From Streptomyces sp. TSRI0281 (GTDB lineage: Bacteria > Actinomycetota > Actinomycetes > Streptomycetales > Streptomycetaceae): a stretch of 64,000 nucleotides of DNA. Shown one piece after another: positions 51,457-60,480 of the stretch (its first letter is position 1; each line of letters begins with the position of its first letter). A program made the translations under genes and the position numbers. The DNA is taken from the NCBI RefSeq assembly GCF_001905125.1, contig NZ_LWLE01000005.1, positions 1 through 64,000 on the forward strand, written 5' to 3'. The notes under the pieces were generated by a model. That model was not told where the DNA came from, ran no database searches, and worked only from the letters and a program-made list of their open reading frames with translations.

Positions 51457-52407
51457 ATGGCCCTGCTCACTCCGTCCCGCCGCCCCGCCGCTGTGTCCAA
51501 GGACCCCGTGCCGCGCACCCTGCCGCTGCGGCAGCGTGGCACCGGCGCCCGCAAACAGTTCACGGCCTGGCTGTTCCTCGTCCCCGCGCTGCTGGTCTTC
51601 GGGCTCTTCGCCTGGTGGCCGATCGTGCGCAGCATGCTGCTCAGCTTCCAGGAGACCAACCTCGTCGATCCTGCGGTCTGGGTCGGCCTGGACAACTTCC
51701 GTACGCTCTTCGACGACCCACTGCTCGGCACCGCCGTCGGGAACACCCTGTTCTTCGTGGTCCTCGGCGTGCTGATCGGCTTCCCGGCGCCACTGATCCT
51801 GGCGGCGATCATGTCGACGGTGCGGCGCGGCGCGGGCGTCTACCGATTCCTGGTGTATCTGCCGGTGGTCATCCCGCCCGTCGTGGCGATCCTGCTCTGG
51901 AAGTGGTTCTACGATCCCGGGAGCGGGCTCTTCAACAATGTCCTCGGCAAGGTCGGGCTCGGCCCGTACTCGTGGCTGGAGTCCTCCGACAGCGCCATGC
52001 TCTCGCTGGTCCTGGAGTCCACCTGGGCGGGCATGGGCGGCGCCGTCCTGATCTACCTCGCGGCCATGGTCGGCATCCCCGGCGAACTCTATGAGGCCGC
52101 CGAGATGGACGGCGCCGGAATCTGGCGGCGGATCTGGCATGTGATGCTGCCCCAGCTCCGTTCCGTCATCGGACTGCTGCTGCTCGTCCAGCTGATCAAC
52201 ACGGTGCAGGTCTTCACCGAGCCGTACGTCTTCACCGGCGGCGGACCCGAGAACTCCACCCTCACGGTCCTGCTGCTGATCTTCCGGTACGCCTTCCAGG
52301 ACGGCGAGTACGGCCAGGCCGCCGCGCTCTCCTTCCTGATGGTGCTCGCCCTCGCCCTGCTCTCCGCGGTCTATCTTCGGGCCACCCGCAGCTGGAGCAC
52401 GTCATGA
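51457..52407 (+). CDS. Carbohydrate ABC importer permease (MalF-like)
   Basis: A 316-residue permease with six helices after a basic N-terminal tail. FLVPALLVFGLFAWWPIVRS begins helix 1, and YEAAEMDGAGIWRRIWHVML is the classic EAA loop of sugar permeases. The ATG at 51457 is 8 bp after the SBP stop. It pairs with the following permease, whose start overlaps its stop. Confidence 0.94.
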   Translation: MALLTPSRRPAAVSKDPVPRTLPLRQRGTGARKQFTAWLFLVPALLVFGLFAWWPIVRSMLLSFQETNLVDPAVWVGLDNFRTLFDDPLLGTAVGNTLFFVVLGVLIGFPAPLILAAIMSTVRRGAGVYRFLVYLPVVIPPVVAILLWKWFYDPGSGLFNNVLGKVGLGPYSWLESSDSAMLSLVLESTWAGMGGAVLIYLAAMVGIPGELYEAAEMDGAGIWRRIWHVMLPQLRSVIGLLLLVQLINTVQVFTEPYVFTGGGPENSTLTVLLLIFRYAFQDGEYGQAAALSFLMVLALALLSAVYLRATRSWSTS

Positions 52408-53282
52408 CCACGCTCACCACCTTCGTCTCCACCAACGACCGCCAACGCCCCGGCGTACGCGCCGCAGTGCGCTCCATCCAGGTGTTCACCCTGATCCTGC
52501 TGCTGCTCATCGGCATCGGGCCGCTGTACTGGATGGTCAAGGGCGCGGTCTCACCGCCCACCGAGCTCACCACCCAGCCCCTGGCCCTGTGGCCGGACCG
52601 GCCGGCCCTGGGCAACTTCGCGACGGCGTACACCGATCTGAGTGTCGGCCGCTATCTGATGAACACCTTCCTGGTGGTCGGCGGATCGTGGTTCGTGCAG
52701 CTCTTCGTCTCGGCCACGGCGGGCTTCGCCCTCTCGGTACTCAGGCCGAAGTTCGGCAAGGTCATCTACGGGGCGATCCTCGCCACGATGTTCGTGCCGT
52801 ACACGGTGAACATGGTCAGCCTCTTCATGACCGTGATCGATGTACCGTTCCTCCACCTCAACCTGGGCGACACCTACTGGGCGATCTGGCTGCCCGCCGG
52901 CACGAACGCCTTCACGGTGCTGCTCGCCAAGCAGTTCTTCGACGCCCTGCCGAAGGAGCTGTTCGACGCGGCGCGGGTCGACGGGGCGAATACCTGGCAG
53001 CTGCTCACCAAGATCGTGCTGCCCATGAGCAAGCCGGTGATCGCCGTGATCAGTCTGCTCGCGGTGATGCACTCCTGGAAGGACTTCATCTGGCCGCTGG
53101 TGGCCATCACCGACCCGGAGAAGCAGCCGATCAGCGTCGCTCTCGCCCAGCTCGCCACGCAGGCTCCGCAGGACCAGCTGATCGCCGCGATGGTGCTCGC
53201 CGTCGCCCCGCCGGTGCTCGTCTTCGTCGTCTGCCAGAAGTACATCGTCGCCGGGCTCGGCTTCACCGGAGTCAAGGGCTGA
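52404..53282 (+). CDS. Carbohydrate ABC importer permease (MalG-like)
   Basis: A 292-residue permease with six helices. The EAA loop FDAARVDGANTWQLLTKIVL is intact, and the N-terminal part (LLLLIGIGPLYWMVKGAVSP) is typical of the MalG branch. Its ATG overlaps the stop of the first permease (ATGA). Together with the SBP at 50070 and a remote ATPase it forms the importer. Confidence 0.95.
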   Translation: MTTLTTFVSTNDRQRPGVRAAVRSIQVFTLILLLLIGIGPLYWMVKGAVSPPTELTTQPLALWPDRPALGNFATAYTDLSVGRYLMNTFLVVGGSWFVQLFVSATAGFALSVLRPKFGKVIYGAILATMFVPYTVNMVSLFMTVIDVPFLHLNLGDTYWAIWLPAGTNAFTVLLAKQFFDALPKELFDAARVDGANTWQLLTKIVLPMSKPVIAVISLLAVMHSWKDFIWPLVAITDPEKQPISVALAQLATQAPQDQLIAAMVLAVAPPVLVFVVCQKYIVAGLGFTGVKG

Positions 53283-53349
53283 GATCCCCCGGAGCCGGGC
53301 GTCGAGTTCCGCCGGAGCCGACGCCGAGCTCTCCGCTCCCCTGCCACAG

Positions 53350-53376
53350 CTTCCGCTTCCGCTTCCGCTTCCGCTT
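53350..53376. repeat. Short hexamer tandem repeat
   Basis: CTTCCG repeated about four and a half times in the 144-bp gap between the permease and the glycosidase genes. It encodes nothing recognisable and precedes a CCGGAG motif. It may be a slippage-prone spacer. Confidence 0.6.
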
Positions 53377-53426
53377 CGGAACATCCGGAGCATCTGGAAC
53401 ACCCCCACCAAGAGAAGGGCACCTCC

Positions 53427-55718
53427 ATGTCAGTCGCCCGCCGCAGATTCATCCAGGGCACGGCCGTCGCCACCGGCGCCGCGCTGTTGCCGACCGTTCC
53501 CGCATACGCCGCGGACCCGGTCACCATCCAGGCCGACGGCATCACCCTGATCGGCCGCAGCGACGGCAGCGTCCTCGTGCAGGACGGTGCGGGCACCGAC
53601 CGCATCCTGCTCAACCACTTCATGTTCAAGGACTCCGCGCTCGGCCAGCAGCGCACCTTCGGCGGTACGCCCGCCCGGATCACGCTCCCCGACGGGCGGC
53701 CCGCGATTCAGGTCACGTACACGATGGCGAGCGGGACGTCCGGAGTCACGGTGCGCGGCACCTTCGACGTCACTGCTCGCAAAGCGCACATGAAGTGGGA
53801 GGTCGGCGGCTCCAGCACGCTCACCCCGACCGGCTTCATGTTCTCCCGCACGGTGTACGGAGCGAGCGCTGCGGAGTCGTACGAAGCGCTGACCGTCTGG
53901 GAGCGGGACGCCCGGGGCGGCATTCCGTACGAGGTGAACGCGGGCGGCGTATACGTGGAGACCTGGGCGGGATCGAAGGGCTTCTTCTGCCTCTCGTCCA
54001 CCAACCCCGCGAACACGAACGCCACCTGGGTCCATTCCCCCGGCACCTCGACCGGTGCGAACACCGCCGTCACCGAGGCCGATCTGGTCCTCGGCGATCT
54101 GCGGCCGCGCGCGGCGGGAGCGCTCGCCGCCAAGAGGCCCCTCGGCGTGGAGGTGTGGACGGACCAGCCGTTCAACCTCTACAAGGCGGCCGGGCAGACG
54201 ATGACGCTCAAGGCGCAGGTCGTCAACGGCTCCGCCGCTGCCAGGAAGGTGACCCTGACGTGGTGGGCGCGCGACTTCGGCGGCACGAAGATCGCCGGTG
54301 GAACGCTCTGCAAGACCCTCGCGGCGGGCGCCGCCTGGGACGCCTCCTTCCCCGTGACCTCGCCGTCGCAGAACATCGTGTTCACCGGGGTGGAGGTGGT
54401 CGGCGGAAGTGACAAGGCGCTGGCCCGCACGAATCTGAGCGTGCTCCCGGAGTTCACGTACAAGGCGGGCAAGGAGTCGATGTTCGGCCTCGCCAACTAC
54501 CCCTGGCTGCTCAAGCCCAGCAAGGAGGCCGTCCTCGGGCTGGTCAAGACGCTCGGCATCAAGTGGATCCGCATCGCCTACGCGGGCGCACCGGGCATCG
54601 ACACGGCGACTCTGGACGCCAACGGCATCGGGCACAACGTGGAGCTGTCCGGCATCCCCGTGGGCGGCAGTCCGGAGCAGATCACGGCCTGGGCCGACAC
54701 GAATGTCGCCAAGGCCCTGAACGCCGAGGCCGCGTACTTCGAGGTGAGCAACGAGGTCAACCAGCCCTGGATGTCGGGCCGCGGCGCCGACGCCTATGTC
54801 CGGGACGGCCTGCGCCAGGTCACCACGCGCCTCGACGCGGCGGGCTCGCAGATGAAGGTCATGAACGCCGGCCTCGGCGGCATGGACTACGTGTGGACGA
54901 AGAACTTCCATGACGCGGGCGGCTGGGACCTCATCGACGCCTTCGCCTTCCACCCCGGTCGCGGCAATTTCACGCCCGACTTCGCGCCGCCGCCCGAGGA
55001 GTGGACGCAGGGCTCGGCCGGCTCCTACTGGAACTTCCTCGGGGCGCTGCGCAAGGCGAACCAGGTCCTTGAGGAGTACGGCGGCGACAAGGAGCTGTGG
55101 CTCACGGAGGCATACGCACCGACCCGGCCCAACGCCTGGTGGAGCGACACCTACCGGCACGCGGCCGAGAACACGCTGCTCACACTCGCTCTCGCCAAGG
55201 CCGAGAAGGTACGTGCCGTCAACTGGTACCAGCTGCACGACTCGGTGCTCTACCACCCCCAGGAGGCCGATCCGGCCAACGCCGAGTACCACTACGGCCT
55301 GATGAACCGCGACACCAGCGCCAAGCCCTCCCTCCTCGCCTTCGCGACCGCCGCCCGGGTCCTGGACGAGGCCGAGTTCGTCCGGCATCTCACCTTCGCG
55401 GACAAGGACATCAAGGGGCTCCTCTTCACCACTCCCGGCGGACCGGTGTCGATCCTCTGGAGCCGCAAGGACGGGTACATCCTCAACTCCGAGCACGGTG
55501 AGGATCCGTGGTTCGCCTCGCCGGAGCCCTGGGTCGACACCTGGACGACCAGGACCCCGGTCGTCGCCCACTCGGGGACGGTCAACGGCACGGTGCGGGA
55601 GCTGAACTGCATCGGCCAGGAACGCTCCCTGAAGGCCGCCGGCGGCAAGATCACCCTCACCCTCGACGGCGCCCCGCGCATCTACTACGGGCTCGCCGCC
55701 AATCCTGACTGGAAGTAG
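53427..55718 (+). CDS. Tat-exported glycoside hydrolase-like protein (clan-A-like TIM barrel)
   Basis: A 763-residue exported protein. A Tat signal (ARRRFIQG, cleavage near AYA-A at 28-29) is followed by a beta-rich N-terminal half (about 30-345, with SVLVQDGAGTDRILLN and a repeat of Ig-like strands), then a TIM barrel (about 350-680), and a beta-rich end. Candidate catalytic residues of a clan A retaining glycosidase are E443 in FEVSNEVNQPW (acid/base) and E561 in LWLTEAYAP (nucleophile), at the ends of strands 4 and 7. The fold resembles GH39/GH5/GH79 enzymes but I cannot assign a family. It likely releases the sugar taken up by the adjacent importer. Confidence 0.75.
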   Translation: MSVARRRFIQGTAVATGAALLPTVPAYAADPVTIQADGITLIGRSDGSVLVQDGAGTDRILLNHFMFKDSALGQQRTFGGTPARITLPDGRPAIQVTYTMASGTSGVTVRGTFDVTARKAHMKWEVGGSSTLTPTGFMFSRTVYGASAAESYEALTVWERDARGGIPYEVNAGGVYVETWAGSKGFFCLSSTNPANTNATWVHSPGTSTGANTAVTEADLVLGDLRPRAAGALAAKRPLGVEVWTDQPFNLYKAAGQTMTLKAQVVNGSAAARKVTLTWWARDFGGTKIAGGTLCKTLAAGAAWDASFPVTSPSQNIVFTGVEVVGGSDKALARTNLSVLPEFTYKAGKESMFGLANYPWLLKPSKEAVLGLVKTLGIKWIRIAYAGAPGIDTATLDANGIGHNVELSGIPVGGSPEQITAWADTNVAKALNAEAAYFEVSNEVNQPWMSGRGADAYVRDGLRQVTTRLDAAGSQMKVMNAGLGGMDYVWTKNFHDAGGWDLIDAFAFHPGRGNFTPDFAPPPEEWTQGSAGSYWNFLGALRKANQVLEEYGGDKELWLTEAYAPTRPNAWWSDTYRHAAENTLLTLALAKAEKVRAVNWYQLHDSVLYHPQEADPANAEYHYGLMNRDTSAKPSLLAFATAARVLDEAEFVRHLTFADKDIKGLLFTTPGGPVSILWSRKDGYILNSEHGEDPWFASPEPWVDTWTTRTPVVAHSGTVNGTVRELNCIGQERSLKAAGGKITLTLDGAPRIYYGLAANPDWK

Positions 55719-57952
55719 TGACGTACGACATGAGGAATGAAACCGCACGGCACGACATCACCGTCGTCGGCGGCGGCCTGGCCGGGGTCTGCGCGGCGAT
55801 CGCCGCGGCCCGGCTCGGCCGGAGCGTCGCGCTGATCAACAACAGGCCGGTCCTCGGCGGCAACGCGAGCAGCGAGGTCCGGGTCTGGGTGTGCGGCGCG
55901 ACCGGCCACGGCAAGAACCACCATGCCCGTGAGGGCGGCATCATGGGCGAGCTGCTCGTGGAGAACCAGTTCCGCAACCCGGACGGGAACCCCTACTACT
56001 GGGATGCCGTGGTCCTGGACGCCGTGCGCGCCGAGCCCGGCATCACGCTCTACCTCAACACCGACGTGCGCGAGGTCGACGCCGAAGGTCCGGACGAGGC
56101 CCGGCGGATCACCTCGGTCACCGGCTGGATGATGGGCTCGGAGCGGCGGATACGTTTCGAGAGCCCGCTCTTCCTCGACTGCACGGGAGACGGCCTCATC
56201 GGCCACCTGGCCGGCGCCCACCACCGCATCGGCCGGGAATCACACGCCGAGTACAACGAGGCATGGGCTCCGGAGACGGCCGACGACATCACCCTGGGCT
56301 CGACTCTCCTCTTCTACACGAAGGACGCCGGTCGCCCGGTCAAGTTCGTGCCGCCGAACTTCGCCAAGGACATCACCGGGACCTCCATCCCGCAGCGCCG
56401 CATCATCAAGGCGGGCGACAACGGCTGCGCGTACTGGTGGATCGAGTTCGGCGGCGAGCTCGACACCGTCCACGACAACGAACGCATCCGCGACGAGCTG
56501 TGGTCGGTGATCCACGGCATCTGGGACCACATCAAGAACTCCGGCGAGTTCGACGCGGAGAACATGACCCTGGAATGGGTGGGCTCGATCCCCGGCAAAC
56601 GGGAGTACCGGCGCTTCCTCGGCGACTACGTCCTGCACCAGGGCGACATCCTCGGCCAGACCGAGTTCGCCGACCGGGTCGCCTTCGGCGGCTGGTCGAT
56701 CGACCTGCACCCGCCGCAGGGCATGTACGCCACCGAGGCAGGTGCCAAACAGCTCTACGCGGACGGCATTTACCACATCCCGTACCGCAGCCTCTACTCG
56801 GTGAACACCGAGAACCTGCTCTTCGCCGGGCGCAACATCTCCGCCAGCCATGTCGCCTTCGGCTCGACCCGGGTCATGGCGACCTGCGCCACGATCGGCC
56901 AGGCGGCCGGCACGGCGGCGGCACTCTGCGCCACCGGCGAGGTCACCCCGCGCGAACTCCCCGTACCCCGGCTGCACCGGGCGCTGCTGCGCCAGGATGC
57001 CTCGCTCATCGGCCTCGCCTCGACGGACCCGGAGGACCTGGCGCTGCGGGCGACGGCCACGGCATCGTCCACCTTGAGCAGCCTGGCCGTCGAGGACTCC
57101 GACGAGCTGTGGCCGCTCACGGCGGACGCCGGACTCGTCCTCCCCGCGGACCCGGACCTCTCCGGGGTGGAACTGCTCGTCGACGCCGACCGCGACACCG
57201 AGATCGTGATCGATCTGTACGACCCCGAACTCGGCCAGAACTACGTCCCGCGCCGCCTCGTCACCTCCATCACCCTGCCCGTCGCCGCCGGTGCCCGGCA
57301 ATGGCTCAAGACCGGCCTGGACTGGACACCCGAAACCCCGCGCAACGCCTTCCTGGTCGTCCGCGCCAACGACGCCGTCGCCCTGCACCGCTCCGACCGC
57401 CCGACCCCCGGCGTCCTGAGCTTCACGCGCGTCCCGCTGCGCCCGTCGGACGAATCGCCGCAGCCGCTGCGCGAGTGGACGGACAAGGGCCTGCTGCGCC
57501 GCACCTTCTGCTTCCGTACGGGAGAGACCGCGGCCTACTCCCCCGCCAAGGCCACCGACGGCTATGCCCGCCCGTACGCGGGACCACACATGTGGGTCTC
57601 CGAACCGCTGGCGGACGCCTCGTCCCCCTGGCTCCAGCTGACCTGGCCCGAACCTGTCGCACTGGGCCGGATCGAGGTCATCGCCGACGACGACGTCAAC
57701 GAGGACCTGATCAACCTGCACCATCACCGCACGCCCTTCGATACCCTCCCCACCCTCCTTCGCGACTACCGCGTCGAGGCACTGGATACTGACGGCAGCT
57801 GGCGCGTTATCGCCCATGTGGCGCAGAATCGTCGGCGACGCGAGGCACACACGCTGCCGGAGCCGGTCACCACATCGGCGATCCGGGTCGTCGTCGAAGC
57901 CACCAACGGGGCGGCGGCGGCGCACGTCGTCGCCGTGCGCGCCTACGAGTAG
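55718..57952 (+). CDS. FAD-dependent oxidoreductase with C-terminal discoidin-like domain
   Basis: A 744-residue flavoprotein of the FAD_oxidored family. The dinucleotide fold is at residues 15-40 (ITVVGGGLAGVCAAIAAARL), followed by GGNASSEVRVWVCGATGH, and the second FAD contact is NLLFAGRNISASHVAFGSTR. Residues about 610-744 resemble an F5/8-type (galactose-binding) domain (SSPWLQLTWPEPVALGRIEV, TSAIRVVVEATNG). There is no signal peptide, so the protein is cytoplasmic and should oxidise an imported sugar or glycoside. A GTG at 55718 overlaps the glycosidase stop; an ATG at 55730 is the alternative start. Sugar-binding domain plus flavin oxidase in one chain is unusual for a cytoplasmic enzyme. 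Confidence 0.83.
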   Translation: MTYDMRNETARHDITVVGGGLAGVCAAIAAARLGRSVALINNRPVLGGNASSEVRVWVCGATGHGKNHHAREGGIMGELLVENQFRNPDGNPYYWDAVVLDAVRAEPGITLYLNTDVREVDAEGPDEARRITSVTGWMMGSERRIRFESPLFLDCTGDGLIGHLAGAHHRIGRESHAEYNEAWAPETADDITLGSTLLFYTKDAGRPVKFVPPNFAKDITGTSIPQRRIIKAGDNGCAYWWIEFGGELDTVHDNERIRDELWSVIHGIWDHIKNSGEFDAENMTLEWVGSIPGKREYRRFLGDYVLHQGDILGQTEFADRVAFGGWSIDLHPPQGMYATEAGAKQLYADGIYHIPYRSLYSVNTENLLFAGRNISASHVAFGSTRVMATCATIGQAAGTAAALCATGEVTPRELPVPRLHRALLRQDASLIGLASTDPEDLALRATATASSTLSSLAVEDSDELWPLTADAGLVLPADPDLSGVELLVDADRDTEIVIDLYDPELGQNYVPRRLVTSITLPVAAGARQWLKTGLDWTPETPRNAFLVVRANDAVALHRSDRPTPGVLSFTRVPLRPSDESPQPLREWTDKGLLRRTFCFRTGETAAYSPAKATDGYARPYAGPHMWVSEPLADASSPWLQLTWPEPVALGRIEVIADDDVNEDLINLHHHRTPFDTLPTLLRDYRVEALDTDGSWRVIAHVAQNRRRREAHTLPEPVTTSAIRVVVEATNGAAAAHVVAVRAYE

Positions 57953-57978
57953 AAGCACCGACGCAGGAGAGTGACTGG

Positions 57979-58845
57979 ATGGTCGGAAGAGCGATGGTCA
58001 CCGGGGCCGCCGGGCGGATCGGGCGAGCGGTCCTCGCGCTGCTCGCCGAGCGCGGCATCGAGGCGAACGCCTTGGTCCTCGATGATCCCGGTGACCTCGC
58101 GGCACGCCTGGTCGTGACCGGTGACGCCGCCGACGCGAAGACCGTGCGGGCGGCCCTGGAGGGCGCCGACGCGGTCATCCACCTGGCGGCGATCCCGACC
58201 CCCGCGCGCAACACCGCGTTCGAGGTCTTCGCGGGCAACAGCCTGTCCACCTTCACCGTCCTGGAGGAGGCCGGCCGGGCCGGGATCCGCCATGCGGCGG
58301 TGGCGAGCTCCTGGGGTGTCACGGGCCTGCCCTGGACGCACGCCGAGGATCCGCATCCGCTGTACGCACCGGTGGATGAGGCGATGGCCTCCCAGGTGGC
58401 CGACCCCTACGGCCTCTCCAAACAGGTCGACGAGCTGACAGCGCAGATGATGGCGCGGCGGCACGGGATGAGCGTGGTGTGCCTGCGCTATCCGTACGTG
58501 GGCGGATTCGAGGAACGGCTGCACGCCCACGCCGCCCGGCTCACGGCCGACCCGGCCGCGGGGGCGAGGGACCTGTGGACCTACCTGGAGGTCCGTGACG
58601 CGGCGAGGGCCGCACTGCTGGCCCTGGACGTACCCGGCCGTGCGGCGCACGCGGTACACCTCTGCGCCCCCGAGATCATCGTGCCGTACCCGACGGAGGA
58701 ACTGCTGCGCCGCTACCACCCCACCGCCGTGCTGCGGCACCCGCTGCCGGGGCGCACGGCGCCGGTCGACACCTCGGCCGCGCACAGGCTGCTGGGGTTC
58801 ACGGCACAGAATCTTCTCAATCACGGGGCGATTCCGCCGAGTTGA
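57979..58845 (+). CDS. Extended SDR, uronate/sugar dehydrogenase-like
   Basis: A 288-residue NAD(P)-dependent extended short-chain dehydrogenase. The cofactor loop is TGAAGRIG (8-15), with an Asp after strand 2 region and HLAAIPTP; the catalytic set is S110/S111 and Y144-x-x-x-K148 in DPYGLSK. The short length and SSWGVTGLPW region resemble uronate dehydrogenases (Udh), which oxidise hexuronates to aldarolactones. AGGAG precedes the ATG. As the last gene of the LacI locus it could supply the acid that the DgoD-like dehydratase at 47616 uses. Confidence 0.85.
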   Translation: MVGRAMVTGAAGRIGRAVLALLAERGIEANALVLDDPGDLAARLVVTGDAADAKTVRAALEGADAVIHLAAIPTPARNTAFEVFAGNSLSTFTVLEEAGRAGIRHAAVASSWGVTGLPWTHAEDPHPLYAPVDEAMASQVADPYGLSKQVDELTAQMMARRHGMSVVCLRYPYVGGFEERLHAHAARLTADPAAGARDLWTYLEVRDAARAALLALDVPGRAAHAVHLCAPEIIVPYPTEELLRRYHPTAVLRHPLPGRTAPVDTSAAHRLLGFTAQNLLNHGAIPPS

Positions 58846-58975
58846 GGCCAGACGGCCACCGAGCCGCCGCAGAAAGGGAAGGAAAAGGCGTTCCCCGAGG
58901 CCGTTGCCGCACCGGTCATGGGCGCGCCCGGAGCGGATGCCGGACTCCCGGTGCGGGAGCGGACGGCCTTGTTGT

Positions 58976-59001
58976 CGGGCCCTCGTTCGGGCGAGGGCCC
59001 G
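58976..59001. terminator. Terminator after the sugar locus
   Basis: CGGGCCCTCG, loop TTCGGG, CGAGGGCCCG: a perfect 10-bp stem between the SDR stop at 58845 and the convergent stop at 59022. Confidence 0.8.
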
Positions 59002-59021
59002 AGAACATCGCAGGCGTGACC

Positions 59022-59705
59022 TCAGGGGCGACTCCAGTCACCCAGAACGGTCGGGTGCACCCAGTGCAACATCGTCACGGCATGAATCAGGCGCATGTCC
59101 GGCCAGCCACTCACGACTCCGTAACTGCCCTCGTCGAAGTGCATCACCTCGTGGCCTTCGCACCACCACCGAGTCGTCAACGGCATCCGCGGGAACTCAC
59201 CCCCGAAGGGAATCAGCACCAGCATCACCGCCCATACCGGCGAGAACAGCCACCACAGGAACCAGCCGGCCAGGTGCCCCTTGCGACCACGCAGCACCGG
59301 CCCGCCGCTCACCTCGACCCGCCACGACGTACGGGCGAACCGGAAGATGCTCCCCCGCCGACGCGTCACCCGCGCCAACAGCTCGCCCTGAGAACCGAGC
59401 ACGCGATACACCGCCGTACCGGAATCGGCCGACTCGGTCTCGATCGCCATCACCCATGCCTGACGTCGCGCGTCCCCCCACAGCGTCAGATGCCGCCAGT
59501 CCTTGTTCTGCGTCTTCTTGTCCCGCTTGACGTCATCGACGAACAACTCGTATTCGGGCACCTGCGGAGACGGTTCCCCACCAGGCTTCGACGACAGCGA
59601 CGGCCCCGCCCACGTCCCGGCCGGCTGTTTCGCGAGCGTCTTCTCGTCGAGCTGCATCCTGACATTGATCCTGGTCCCCGGTGCTATACCCGTCACGTAT
59701 GTCAT
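59022..59705 (-). CDS. Hypothetical protein with a membrane hairpin
   Basis: A 227-residue protein I do not recognise. The first 150 residues are soluble and beta-rich (IAPGTRINVRMQLDEKTLAK, WRHLTLWGDARRQAWVMAIE, AVYRVLGSQGELLARVTRR), and one strongly hydrophobic segment with many Trp (WFLWWLFSPVWAVMLVLIPF) lies near residue 165. The pattern suggests a Tubby-like or PH-like lipid-binding sensor fold attached to the membrane, but this is a guess from strand rhythm. The ATG at 59705 has GGGGGAC just upstream. The 318 bp up to 60023 hold its promoter and no other gene. Confidence 0.65.
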   Translation of the reverse strand: MTYVTGIAPGTRINVRMQLDEKTLAKQPAGTWAGPSLSSKPGGEPSPQVPEYELFVDDVKRDKKTQNKDWRHLTLWGDARRQAWVMAIETESADSGTAVYRVLGSQGELLARVTRRRGSIFRFARTSWRVEVSGGPVLRGRKGHLAGWFLWWLFSPVWAVMLVLIPFGGEFPRMPLTTRWWCEGHEVMHFDEGSYGVVSGWPDMRLIHAVTMLHWVHPTVLGDWSRP

Positions 59706-60023
59706 CCCGTCCCCCCGTCCGATCGGCCGACCCGACCAACAAGGCGAATCGTACGGCCCGCCCCGGCGTTGCCGCCGTCGAGAGTCGCCCGGGGCGAAAC
59801 AGGTCGTACGAGGTCGGGTGTGCGGCGCGGGCCGCGCGGCCGGCCGCCATCGAGGGGCGCCCCGCACCATGACAGCAAGACCGGCGCGAACACGGCAAAC
59901 CGCGCCCGCCCACCATCGGCTTCCATGGCTGATGGCCCATCACGGCCGGCACCCCGCTGAGACCGAACCGGTGTATCGCGGCGAGTATCCGGATCCCGGA
60001 GCACTCCCTCATATGCTCATCCG

Positions 60024-60173
60024 ATGGCCACCGCACTGATACTCGCCGGAACCGGCGTCGCGCTGCTCATCTCGATCATCGTCATCGTGCTGCTGCTGTG
60101 CGGACGCCGAGTACGGCGCGGTCGGAAGCTCGGCCGCTACCCCTACCGCGCAAACAACAACGGCGGCTCGTAG
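60024..60173 (+). CDS. Small single-helix membrane protein (49 aa)
   Basis: A 49-residue frame: one hydrophobic helix (ALILAGTGVALLISIIVIVL) followed by a basic tail (CGRRVRRGRKLGRYPYR) that fits the inside-positive rule. Its regular amphipathy and clear topology suggest a real small membrane protein. No strong RBS; an overlapping out-of-frame ATG lies at 60013. The stretch 60174-60480 downstream (307 bp) shows nothing recognisable. Confidence 0.5.
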   Translation: MATALILAGTGVALLISIIVIVLLLCGRRVRRGRKLGRYPYRANNNGGS

Positions 60174-60480
60174 ACGAGCAGCCCCCACGGAACGCCGAGA
60201 CAGCGCCGTTCCTGCTCCGGCAGCACCCGGCAGCTCGGTCCGGAGCGCCGCTTCCTTCCTCGGAAACGCTGTGAAGTCTGCCGTCTCCTCTGCCGCCACC
60301 GTTCCCGTGTCCCACCCAGATGTCCCGGACAGTCGGCGTCCTGCCTGGTCAGCGCCCGTTCCAGCATTCCGGTGTCCCGTAGTGCCGTCCCGTTGTGGCG
60401 GGCGGGACGGAGCGCGGCACAAGCTGTGGTCGTCCAAGCCTTCCGCTGGGCAACCCCACTTCCATGACACGGAGACTTCG

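Noticed and set aside
49152-51812. 886-codon minus-strand frame opposite lacI and the SBP gene
   Set aside because: Spans two certain plus-strand genes and an intergenic region; no protein features.
53350-53376. CTTCCG repeat as a CRISPR or satellite
   Set aside because: Units are 6 bp, contiguous and without spacers; it is a simple slippage repeat.
53430-55748. 772-codon minus-strand frame opposite the glycosidase
   Set aside because: Shadow of the plus-strand gene; no recognisable domain or RBS.
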